Positions 50,801 through 62,235 of a DNA stretch of 64,000 nt are shown one piece after another (positions within the stretch are counted from its first letter, which is position 1; each line of letters begins with the position of its first letter). Origin of the DNA: Penelope pileata. Taxonomy: Eukaryota > Chordata > Aves > Galliformes > Cracidae. Both the position numbers and the translations under genes were made by a program. Below the pieces are notes generated by a model. It worked only from the letters and a program-made list of their open reading frames with translations. It had not been told where the DNA came from and made no database searches. The stretch covers positions 168,148-232,147 of the forward strand of contig WBMW01005531.1 in the NCBI GenBank assembly GCA_013396635.1. Direction: 5' to 3'.

Positions 50801-53800
50801 CTGCACTGCCCCATGTTCCCCTGTCTGGTGAGAGCCGGGATTTGGGGCGAGGCTGGGCTTCCAGCTGGCCGGGGTCTCGGCGAATGCACACTGCTTTGCT
50901 GTAAGCCCCAGCCCCTGTAGGCAGCGGTGCCTGTCAGGTAGGGTTGGAAGGTTTTGGTGATTCTGTGTAAAAATGTAACTATAGAATTAAATACATTTAA
51001 TCTCTGGAGCATACAGGGCTCGGGAAGGACAGAAACTGTCATCACGTAGCTTGGGCAACAGCAGAGAACAGCCTTGCAGGCAAACCTCTTTGTTTTAAAC
51101 ATTACCCGGGCATCAGGACTGTGTTGGGCTCTTAGCTGGGCTGAGTCCTTCCTGTGATGTGTTGGTGTCCAGAAGACTGTTAATGTTGTCCTGCAGCTTA
51201 CAGCGAGGCCTTGTGCTTCGGTAGGTGTGTGAGAGGTGGTTAGGTGATTTCCCTAAGATGGAAGCGTGCTCCCTGTGCTCCGGAGCACCCAGACATCAGC
51301 ACAGTCCGTAGCAGGGATTTGTCTGCCTAATGTCCTTGATTACAGCCTGGGCAGAGCAGTGTCATTCCCTGGGTGCACGGAGGTGAGGGAATGGGACCGG
51401 TGTGTTGCACAGCCCCGCGGTGTTTCTGTGTGAGGCAGTGAGGAGCAGCACGCTCAGGGCCATGGGTGCTGTTTTGGAGGACAGCGGCTGTGCTGAGCCG
51501 TGTTGGATCCCAGCAGCTTGGTGCAGGGCACGGCTCCAGCAGCTCTGGCCCCTGCATCCCGTGGTGCTGGAGCATCGGTGGGGTGGGAGCTGATCTGGCT
51601 GGAAACGGCTCTGCTTGCGAGGGCACTGGTGGCACGGGGCTCGTCCAAGGCACGGAGCAGCTCGGGGGCAGACAGCACTGGGGCTGGGTGAGCTGGTGCT
51701 GGGCCAGGTGGCTCGGACATGGGGAGCAGCACAGTGCTGCCAGGCTGCTGGGGGACACGGGGACACGGTGCTGGCGGTGCAGGGTTTGCTCAGCCAGCAA
51801 TCCAAAGGCACAGCATGAAGGCAGGGCCTGCTCACCATGCAGCCTGCACGTCCAGGTGTAACTGTAAGGAGGAACGCGGTGCTGTCACTGTAAAGCAGTT
51901 CTGTGAGCTGCCAGAGCTGAGGGAGAAAGCAGTTGTTTGCTCCTCAAGGAGAAGGCTGCCAGGGGTTGGTGCACGTGGGTTGACGTGTGTGATAGCTTCC
52001 CTTGCTCCTGCTGCTTACTGAGCTGACACTGTCAGAGAACCTACAGCAGTACTGGGCAAGAGTCAGGGTTTCAGATCTGCAAGTTTCAGGGGGAGTGTGG
52101 CTCAGTAAAAGGCATTATTTTCTCCTTTGGACTGGGCAGAAGCTTCCATTTGTCTCCAAAAGGCCAAAGATAAAAAAAAGGAGAAAAGTAAGGGGTGTTG
52201 CAGTGGGAGCGGAATGTTGCCTTGCTGGAGCGCTCTCATTTTGGAGTGACATACCTTTTGGTTTTTTTTTAACATTGTGTCTATTGAGTTTGCAAAGGTT
52301 ATGATTCCATTGTTCTGAAAAATCAACCCTGTCACCTTTTTTAAAAACATTGCTTCTGTTTCTGTTATTAAGGTAAGTAGCTGCCTTTCTGAAATCTCCC
52401 AGAAACCATAGTAACAGCAAAACCGAGATGTTGCTGTGATGATCTTCATCCTAGGGTTCCTCGGTGGGAGTTCTGTGCAGCTCTACCTTGCGTGCCTGCC
52501 CTTCAACTGGGAGCTGAGATGCAGTGAGCATTGCTGGCACCCTGCTGAGCTGATGGATTCCTGACAACACATTGCGAAGACAGAGCTTGTGATTTGAGGG
52601 CTGCTTGCATGTAGGGGAGGTTTAAAAAAACAAAAAAAATAAAGATCCGAAGCTATGCCAGCAGCTCATGTGCTAAGTTTAGAAAATTTGGAAGAAGTAC
52701 AAATATATTTGCTGGGTATGCTTTTTAAAAAAAAGTTGCATGGGAATATTTTAGAACTTTTTGTAAGTTTTGAACGTCACAGGGCAGGGGCTTGTCTCAG
52801 CCAGCTTTCTGCTGGCTTTTGTGTGTTGGGAAATAAGCGTCCCTGGGTCCTACCCTGTTCTGTCAGACGTCTTCCTGTCATTTTAGTGATCAGGTGAAAG
52901 AATGCTCTCAGCCAAGCCCTTGTTTTAATAACCGTATACGTGGCTGTAAGCATTTCTAACACAGCAAACACAACATTCATGCTTTAAAGGCTAAACTCCA
53001 TCTGTGAATCCAAGAAAGAATACCCGACAGCCTGAGCAAAACAGACTTTGATCAAACCCTGCTGGAGTCAGCTTCTCTGCGTCCTGCAGGCTCCCAGCAG
53101 CAGCCCCAGCCCTGCAGCCTGAGCCCTGTGCACCGGGTGGAAAATGCACAGCGAGTGCAGCCCTGGCTGTGCTGGGCCATGTGAGGGCTGATGATTCATT
53201 CTTCCTGTCACATGAGCCCTCACTGCTTTGCTAATAGGCACTTAGTTGAATTTTAGATGCCTGGAATCATTAGAAAGGCTGGAAGGCATTTGTGTACCTT
53301 GTCCATTAAAAGGAAAATCTGCTTTCTATAACTGCATACCTTACAGAGCCCCTAGCTCCATTTTAAAAAGTAACTACGTTTGTGTCATGGCTTGAGTTGT
53401 AGTGGTCTGAAGCTAGCAGTTCAGCTTGCCTTCTCCCGTATGACATAACTGTAAGAATATATCTTTATTTTTATTATTATTATGCTAACAGAACAACCGG
53501 GTGGCAGTGCTCCTGGTATTTCTCCAGGTATTGCTTGCCCTTTCCCCTTCGGCTGACCCTGGGTCTGCCTGTGCCCTCCCCGGCCGCCCAGCCCCATTTA
53601 ACCGTTAGGGGCTGAGCTCCTCGTGCACCATTACCATCTTCCTGACTCAGCAGCAGGGCGCGATGACACAGCAGTCATGGGGAGCTGGCAGCCTCCTCCG
53701 CAGGAGGTGGCAGTGACCCTCGCCCCGCGGTCCCTTGCTGTGTGCCACCGGCCGAGGTGTGCGGCTGGCTGCTGGTGGCTGAGGAAACCGAAGGGTGGAC

Positions 53801-54199
53801 AGACACGTGTTGGCCTGGAGGAGTGGGGCGTGCACAGCTCACAGCCCGTGCACCTGTTGGGATGCGCAGGTCTAATGTGTTGCACTTAGCTGAAAGCTGG
53901 GGTGTTTTAGCTGCTCCTAAGCAGTGTGAGCTGAGGAACCTTGGGGAGTGCCAGGGAAATGGAGAGGTGTGAGCTGTGCTATGTCAAAGTCCAGGTGTGT
54001 GAGGATGTCACTTAAAAGCACACTAAAACGAAGCCATAATACAAGTGGGAGTGCTTTGGAGCAAAGCCAGCATGGAGTGCCCCATGATGCCACCGAGCGG
54101 TCCTGTTCCAGAAGAGGCTGCAACATGTGGTTAAAACGACAGGGGCAGTTCCACAGGTGGTGGAACCTGGTTAACCTCTCCTGTGTGTGCTCTGTTCAG
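47831..54199 (+). other. NDFIP1: NDFIP1 intron 1, presumed
   Basis: About 6.4 kb lies between the CpG island and NDFIP1 exon 2. It has a GC-rich, CTG/CAG-biased block at about 51320-51860 that yields long open frames in all frames on both strands, and a similar block at 53600-53870. A short ATT repeat is near 53468-53482. No gene, RNA or interspersed repeat was recognised. Confidence 0.45.
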
Positions 54200-57100
54200 C
54201 TGCAGAACGAGGAGGAGCCAGGCGAGGCTGCGCCGGTGGTCAGCGATGCCCCCCCGCCTTACAGCAGCATTTCTGCGGAGAGCACAGGTAAGTGCAGCTG
54301 GGAGGAAACAGCTCGGTTTGCTTTGCTCTTTCTTAGCCCCTTAATTGTTCTCCTTATTGACAGATGGCGTTGCAGCATCCTCACTGAGAGGCAGGACTGA
54401 TCCACAGACACTCTTGTCGCTTGTGGTTTAGAAGATGCGTTTTGGCTGCGTTCATCTGATGTCAGCCTATAAAGTGCTGTTCAAGTTACACTGCAGTGTT
54501 CTGAGCAGACTGAAGGCAGTTAAAAATCAAAGTGCTGTGAGGATTTGCTTTTCCCCTCTCACTATTTGCCATTTGAACGATACGGTGCTCCTTCCAAAAA
54601 GGACTTGTTCCTTCAAGGGGGTTAAAGAATTGATGATTTCTGCAGTTTTCAGTGACCAGGAACTTGGTCATAAGGGTTGCAGTTCTTCTGAATCATCATA
54701 CTGTCATATCACTCACTAACAGCTTGGAGCAGAACAACTTTTTTATGTGCTGGTTACGCATCAGTGTTTTGGCTTAGAGAAACCTTTGCATTTTTCTTCT
54801 CCAGAACTTCTGTAGTCAACTTTCAAAGGAGATTTGTGAGCCAAACGCAGGTCAGTCTCCCAGCTAGCCAGCCAGCTTGGGGCAGAAGTTGGAATGCTGT
54901 TTCTAAGGCTGGCTATTACGTATCCTGCCTCAGCACACTGAGTCTAAAGATGTCCCTATTAATTCTGATTCCTTAGTGTGCCCTAAGAGATTGGGCCTCA
55001 GAAATGTGTTTTGATTTTTGTTCCAGTCCATTCCCAGAACAAGTTGGAGTCTTTCTCTGGAAAAACTGGTTGCCAGTGGCGTGAGGCTTGCAGTGATTCT
55101 TCTTTGACTCACTCAGACCACTTGGGATTTGTACATATGACTACTTCTGTTTTGTTGCAGGAGAGCTGCGTGTGTCACTGCTTTAAAAATAAGTAGAGCC
55201 AGGCTTGCTAAAGCAGTGCTCTGCATGTTGCTTTGTATGAGATAAGAGAGGCGTTCCTGTGTTTCTCTCTTTTTATTGGGGGATGACAGGAGGCTAAAAG
55301 GGTGGGGAAGAGACAGGAGCTTCAACAGCCCGGGGTACTGGGGTCTTTTGAAGTCTTCTGAAATGCTTCTCGTTCCCAACACGGTGTTATTAAGGAGCAG
55401 ACAAGTTACCTTCTGTATAACTTTCGCTTTGCAGCTTATTTTGACTACAAGGATGAGTCAGGATTTCCGAAGCCTCCATCTTACAACGTGGCCACAACAC
55501 TGCCTAGTTACGATGAGGCAGAGAGAACCAAGGCTGAAGCCACAATTCCCTTGGTTCCTGGAAGAGTGAGTACACTTGGCTGGCTGTATGTCCTTCAGAT
55601 TTTGTGTAGAATTTCTGTCTTAAGTCCTGCTTATCAAGTGTCCTGACTTTTCTTATGTAGCTTTTTAGTGGTATTATACACTCCCAAGAGTTCTGAGGTG
55701 GGAGTTTTTAAATTTTCTTCTGGGCAGCTGTGAAGTAATGCTATCCAGATTAGTTTGGGTTGTTTGTTCAGCCATCTAGTGTATCTGCTCTTGATACTCC
55801 TGCTATTTAGTTATCTTTTCCAGAGGTCAGTCCAGCTGATACAAGAATGAGAAAACCATTCTGTCAGAATACATTTTTTTAATTTTTAAATTTATTTTCT
55901 CAACATTACCTCTTGTTCAGCCTGTTCCCCCACCCCTGGTAGCATTAAATGTCCACAGTTCCTTATACTTTCTTGTGGAAGCCAAATTGTTGAGATGAAA
56001 AGTACAATTTTGCTGATAAGTAGGAGAATTCTTTATAGCGAGAACAAGAACATGCCTGATCTTGACTATCTTAAGATAAAGAAATAAAAAATACTTGTAA
56101 GGATTTAATGTAAAGTGCCTTGGGATTTTTCCCTGCTTGCATTTGTAGGCTTTTGAGATTTAGGAATATTTTCCCCCAAAGGAGCTTTCCTTAAATGTAA
56201 TCGAGGCATTTTGTATCCTTCTATTGTACACTGCTTTTTGAGGGCTGTGCAGTTTGCTGGCCCTGTCTTGAACAAGCAGGTGCAGATGTGGATTTGCTGT
56301 ACGGGTTGGACTGAAGTGCACCTGGGTCTTCTCTGCCTTTGATTTGCAGGAGGATGACTTTGTGGCACGGGATGACTTTGATGACACCGACCAGCTGAGG
56401 ATAGGAAACGATGGCATTTTCATGCTAACTTTCTTCAGTAAGTACATGATGGAACTTAGATTTTTAAGTCAGTGACTCAAAATAAAACCTGTGTTTACTA
56501 ATTTTAAGATTTGTGTGCCTTTTTTTCCCCTTGAAATATAAAGAGGACTTGATCTGCTGCTTTTCTCTTGCTTTCTAGTGGCATTCCTCTTCAACTGGAT
56601 TGGGTTTTTCCTGTCTTTCTGTCTGACTACTTCAGCTGCAGGACGGTATGGGGCCATTTCTGGGTTTGGTCTGTCTCTTATCAAGTGGATCCTTATTGTC
56701 AGGGTAAGTTGTGTACTGCAGAAACACTTTTTTTTTTTTAATTTACTATAAATAATACAAATATTATTTATATTTTATAGTAAATTCAGCTTTTTTATGC
56801 TGAAATAGATTTTGAGCTTCTCACTCACTGAGGACAGAGCCTTTTTTGTCATTCTGTCCTGTTTGTGTGTTCATATGCTGGGATTACTGTTGTAATAAAG
56901 GAGAACAGAGATATCACACCCAGGGATGTCTGTCAGGCAGACCCACTGTAGTGGATGAAAGTGTGTTTGTGTGTTGAGCAGCAGCAACGATCTGATCTTG
57001 ATGAAACATTTATCCAGATAAAGCAAGGCCTGCAGTCTGTGTAGTGATGTTCCTTGTCACTGTGATTTCCTTAGGTGCTGCTTTGAAAATGTAACGTTCT

Positions 57101-59016
57101 CTGACGTATGGGATTACTGTGAGCATATCCGGTGAGAAGAGGGAAATAGGGAGCTGAAAATTAGGAAGTGTGAGGTTTGTTTTTTTCTGCTGGAGGAAGA
57201 GGCAGTGACCACACAGTCACATGGGTGGGAGAAGCTCGCTGGTGCCCTCTGGCGTGACAACGCGTGTGGCACAAGCAGCCGGTGATGAGAAGTGCTTTTC
57301 TGTTTTCCCTAGTAATGCTGTGCAAACCCAGGTTGTTAAAAAATGCTTGCTGCTCCCCTCTGCCGATCACATCAGGAATGGCAGGGGACAACTGATGACA
57401 GCTGGCTGGTATCCTGGGAGGGCAGATGACAAGAAAGGTCCTGCTGGTTGTGGGCCTCTGCTTACAGAAGCAAAAAGGGCTGGGGTAATATTTTTAAAAA
57501 CTGGAGGGGAGAAAGAGGAAACCTTTCTGAAAAAAAGATGATGGATGTAGATATGCTGATGCTGTAAGGAATAGGAAAAGTTAGTCAAACTATTTTAAGA
57601 AAAGCTTTATTTGGAGCCCATGAAAAGATGATGGCTGTGAAAGGCCATCTCCAGCTGAAATTTTGAATTTCAAGCAAAAAAGCTCATTAACTATGCATAA
57701 GGAGAAATAGACAGCATTTAGTGTTAAAGCTTGGTATTTTGGAGCTAGGAACTGGATTTGTAAATATTGTATTTCTTAGCTTCTCCTGTAGAAACTTAAG
57801 ATTCTCAAAAGAAAATCTTGTCAAAGGGTTCCACAGATGTGGGATTTGTTTTTTGACTGAACTTTTGTTAGCTATACTGTCCGCCCTTGCAGTGTAATTA
57901 CATGATGCACTGCTGCAAAGCTAGTCTCTCAGAAACTGCAGATTTGGTTTATCAGTGTCAGATGTGAGGGTGAATAGGAACAATAGCAATATTTGCTCAC
58001 TGATGGCTTTCTGCTCTGCTGATTGGAAGAGTTTACAGCTGAGCTTTGGATCTGCTCCATTCCCCTTGGTTACAGTTGGTGTGACAGGTAGAAAAACATT
58101 AAGTTCAGAGAGGTAGTTTGTTCTCTCCAGTATGTGTAGTTGATGAAATGCCGTGTTTGATAAACTCTCTTGCATGCAGAAGACTTGAGAACACATTTTG
58201 ATTCAGACACTGTCATGTGCTCTAACTAGTTTTTTCTTTTTCTTCTTTCCCCAGTTCTCCACCTATTTTCCTGGTTACTTTGATGGTCAGTATTGGCTTT
58301 GGTGGGTGTTCCTTGTCCTAGGTAAGTGTTTTGTTCTAGGGGGAAGAAGGAATGCATACTTAGAACTCTGTGAAGTGCAATAAGGGCTTTTGTAAGCATA
58401 GCTTTACTGGCTACTGAAATATGCATGTGTGGATATAAAACTGAAATGTAACCTTGGAAGTACTCTTCCTGAATGCATTCTAGGTTTTAGAGGTACACAT
58501 GAGCACTGTCCTTTTGTTGTCATTCTTGCAGTAGTGTCCCATTTATCAACCAGAAGGAAAAAAGAAGAGAGCAATATTTTTATTTGTAGTAACTGATGTA
58601 TCTGTTATATCTTAAATGAAAGAGTTGTGATCTTTCTTCCTTTTTTTTTTTTTTTTTTTTCCCCCTTCTTTGGAAGTGACTAGATCTCATTTGGAGAAAA
58701 GTGTCATGATTGGCTAAGGAAAGTTTGATTTTGAGATTGCATGTTGAAAATTAGGTGTCAATGATGCAAGAAAAGTTCTTGTATTTAAAGAGCCATTGTG
58801 CATCCCAGCAACTTAGGTCCCTCTGTACTATTAATGGTGAGTTGAACTGCTCCTTCTCTAATTGCAGACACAAAACCTGTGTTAACTGCACAAATGTGTT
58901 TCTTCCATCTAGGTTTTCTGCTGTTTCTCAGAGGATTTATTAATTATGCAAAGGTTCGGAAGATGCCAGATACTTTTTCCACTCTCCCCAGAACCAGAGT
59001 TCTCTTTATTTACTAA
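54200..59016 (+). CDS. NDFIP1: NDFIP1, NEDD4 family-interacting protein 1 (exons 2-7; exon 1 not found)
   Basis: Six exons join in frame to 200 codons plus stop: 54200-54287, 55435-55565, 56350-56437, 56579-56703, 58255-58321, 58913-59016. The visible protein starts LQNEEEPGEAAPVVSDAPPP and ends RTRVLFIY. With a 21-codon first exon it would match the 221 aa human protein. Using human numbering, the WW-binding motifs are PPPY (39-42), PPSY (64-67) and LPSY (74-77). Three hydrophobic segments follow, about 116-138, 142-165 and 173-196. In the family this is an endosomal/Golgi three-pass adaptor that recruits and activates NEDD4-type E3 ligases (such as ITCH and NEDD4) for transporters and signalling proteins. 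Exon 2 begins at phase 0 after a TTCAG acceptor, so the missing exon should end on a complete codon. The reading frame is otherwise intact. Confidence 0.96.
58641..58660 (+). repeat. Poly(T) tract in NDFIP1 intron 6
   Basis: Twenty consecutive T's are followed by CCCCC, in the intron between the exons at 58255-58321 and 58913-59016. It is about 250 bases before the acceptor, so it is too far to be the polypyrimidine tract. A similar 17-T run lies at 33412-33428, in the RNF14 intron before the exon at 33490. Confidence 0.9.
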
Positions 59017-62000
59017 AGGTAAACTTTCTGCTTTCATGAATTTGTTCTGTTAAAAATGAATTTTTAACTTTATTTAGTTACTCTCCTTTTCTCTGCATTA
59101 GTATTTATAGAACACAAGGCAGCAGAAAACAGTTGTTTCTTGGTATCCCATACACAGCTCCTGTTTCTCCAGAGGGACACAATCCAGACTGTCATGGTGG
59201 GGAGCAGAGGAATACTTGACTTTTCTTTCCGAGTTTTTCCTTAGAAGAATTTTAAATTGGTTAGTTTCCATGACTTGAGTTGCACAGACAAAATCTCTGT
59301 CCCTTGGTATTGCACTGTTTGACAGGTGTGTTTCAGAATGACTAACATGACTGGAACATGGTCTGTCCTCAGCGTGAATAGAGGTCACAAAATGTGGTTA
59401 GAAGACTGCCAGTACATCTGGCTTATGTCCCAGAAAGAACAATTTGTCTGAATTTTGTGTGCTGTTTGAGTTTTTTGCCAAGTTCCTGAAGAAATTCAAT
59501 TCTTGCATACCATTTCTCTTTGAAAACCGTTCCTGCAGACTTGAACGTACCTGAGCCTTTTTTAAAAGCTGTAATGCCCAAAAGTCTTTCTCTTTAAGGC
59601 TGAACCTTAACATTGCTGCCTTCCTAATGGGACTTTAAAGGAGGCTTAAGGAGTTGAATCCTTCTAGCATAATTTCCTGCTTACAGCAGATAATGGCCTT
59701 GCATTAACTGTCCCTCCCCGAGGGGAAGGAAGTCCTGTAATAGGTTGCTTCCCAGATGGTGGGAGCAACACGATGCTGCCTTTGGAACTGTTGTAATAAC
59801 ACTACATTTCCCCAGGACAGGGTTGAAGCAGTTGCAGCTGGGACAGTGGTGTAGAGACCAAACAAACCCTGGCTTTAAATTGGGGTCATTAAATTGTTCA
59901 GAGTTTAAAACCAAGGCTCAATTTTCCCAAGTGTACTTTCCTTTTATTAGAAACTGCAAATTGCTTAAGATTCTGCTTAATTTCTGTTCTGCAGCAGGGG
60001 CGTGCGACACAAAATGAGCATGGTGCAGTTTTCCAGCTCCAGTTTTCTAGTGGTGATAGTGTGTAAAAATAGTTCTTCAGCCAATTTACTTAAGTGTTTC
60101 TGTTCTGTTTAACAAAGTTACTGGTTTACGTTGGACTTTGATGTTGACCTCCTCCAGGATTTGTAATATCCTCTGAAATTCCTGCTGAGTCACCAGAGGG
60201 ATTTCTTCCCCTGGTTGTATGGTCACGTACTGCGAGCATTGAAGCATCAGCAATGTCATCTGTAGTTTGTTCTCACTGGATTTTTTTGATTTTGCTTCTT
60301 TACTGAAACATTTTCATTTTTTATGGGAGCTGTGTGGCTTCTTGTTGCAAAGGCCTTTCCTGTGTTTGGAATTTGAAATCACACTTTTAGAGACCTCTCT
60401 TAATTTCTTGCTTGTGAGGATGGAGGTGTAGCTTGTTTGTTTGTTTATTTTTTGAACACTTGAGAGCTTTCAAAAGGCACTCTTTTTGGAGATAAATTGA
60501 GATAAATGCCCAGAATCACCTTCTAAGTATTACGACCTTAACACTTTCACTGCAAATAAATCTTTAATCCTAACTTCTGAGAGAGGAAGCCACAGAAGAC
60601 TTGGATTTCTGCTGTAGGGCATGATGAAAAGGGCATAGAGAATGATCATTTTCATTTTAGAGGAGAACTAACTTTTAGAAAATGTGGAAAGGAGGAAGAG
60701 AGGAATAATTTGTTCAAAAAAAAAAGTGTGATGAAAACAAATCCTGGTGTGTACAGCTCAGCCTGTGTGTGCTCGCAGTGGGCGTGATCTCAGCAGGGTA
60801 CCTCAGCTGTGGGCCACGTGCAGGAGTTTTCTGTTGGATCTCAGGTTTAACCAGTTCTGGGCAGCACGAGTGGAATAGACAGTGTGGGAGAGCTGATGTC
60901 TCCTTTGTACTGAAACCTTTGGTGTGAAGGTACAGAAGTCACAGCCATCGTGTGTGGGTGCAGCGGATCAGGCAGTCACCGTTTGTTCTCGCAGTGCAGA
61001 GGCAGTGTGATTTCGTGAAGCAGTGTGTGTATGCCATTGTCTCTAAGAGCATTGTCTGGGCCAGTGTCTGTTTTTAACTCCTCAGGAATTTGAACTTTTC
61101 AGAACTGTGAAACAGACAAAAGCGTGGTGTGCATTTCACTGGAGTCATGTCATTGTGTGCTGAGAGGCTTCATAAGCCTTTAGACATCCTGCACTCTTTG
61201 TGAGCTACATCCTTCTGTCATCCAAAATAGCACTCTAACTATAGGGTCAATGTTCAATATCCTTCTCCAGCAGATGTTTTCTGGCAAATGTCTTCCTGCG
61301 TGAGTGAATTCTCCCTCAAGAAGGCTCAGGACACCTGCAGGAAGTGAATCAAGACCGAAACAGACGAGAAAATCATCACCTGCTTTAAAATAAATAAATA
61401 AAGTACTGTTGAAAAAAGGAGAAGCATTTCTTTCTATTTGTTTCTAGGTGTAAAATTTTAATAATTAATGCAGAATTCTGTAATCATTAAATCATTAGTG
61501 GCTAATGTTTGCAAAAGCTATTGCAGTCGAGTCTGTGACGTGCTGATGAAGCCTTACCTAGTCTCTGTAGTCGTTGGGTAGCATGAGCTGTGCCCCGTAG
61601 CCAGCAGGGGCCAGGCTTGCTTTGTTTCGTTCTGCATCCTAGGAGCAGCCCGGGGCTCTGCTCTGCGGTGTACGGTGTGTGTGATGCTGACTGCCCCGGA
61701 GGATGATCTCAGAGGTGTACGTGATGGCATTGCTGTGGTTACATCCCCCTCTGCTGCATGATGCCTGTGCTGTGTCTGGGAGGGGAGATGGGTCTGTGCA
61801 GTGCAGAGTCGCCAGGTGTAACCGGGAGAGAGTGTGATCTTGAAGGTGGCACAAGTATTAATTTTTTAATAGTCTCTCGTATTCTCAATGTTGTAGTATA
61901 CTTTCATACTGCCTACTTTTTGGACTATATAGGAATTTTCACAGTACACATTGGTAGTGTAAAGATGAAAGGTCACGTTGCAACTTTGTATAAAAAAATA

Positions 62001-62235
62001 TCTTGCAAAATAAAGGCCTTTTCTTTTCCTTTGGCTTGGGACTTTGAGACAATTCCTGACATACCTGTAACTCTTGCTTTTATAATTGTGTTAGCAGAGA
62101 CTCTGATGCATTATAAATGTAGATTTAATGTCCACTTTTGTGCTTTCTGCCAAGTGGTAATTCACTTTGGAGTTTTACTATGTTAAAACTGTAAATACAG
62201 CAGAACAATAATAAATGTCACTTATGTAGCAATTG
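59017..62235 (+). other. NDFIP1: NDFIP1 3' UTR, probable
   Basis: No further coding sequence follows the TAA at 59014-59016. Several plus-strand poly(A) signals occur: overlapping AATAAA at 61389-61402, AATAAA at 62009-62014, and AATAAA at 62210-62215. AT-rich sequence from about 61850 to 62220 has the composition of a terminal 3' UTR segment. A donor-like AAG|GTAAAC right after the stop codon (59018-59019) could instead start a 3' UTR intron. The extent is inferred. Confidence 0.5.
62210..62215 (+). terminator. NDFIP1: Distal NDFIP1 poly(A) signal
   Basis: This AATAAA is followed by TGTCACTTATGTAG and a T-rich stretch. It is the last canonical plus-strand signal of the AT-rich block downstream of NDFIP1. 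Proximal alternatives are at 61389-61402 and 62009-62014. Confidence 0.5.

Noticed and set aside
51327..51861. Overlapping frames of 92-158 codons on both strands inside NDFIP1 intron 1
   Set aside because: The GC-rich, CTG/CAG-biased composition removes stop codons in several frames at once. No domain or splice structure was seen.
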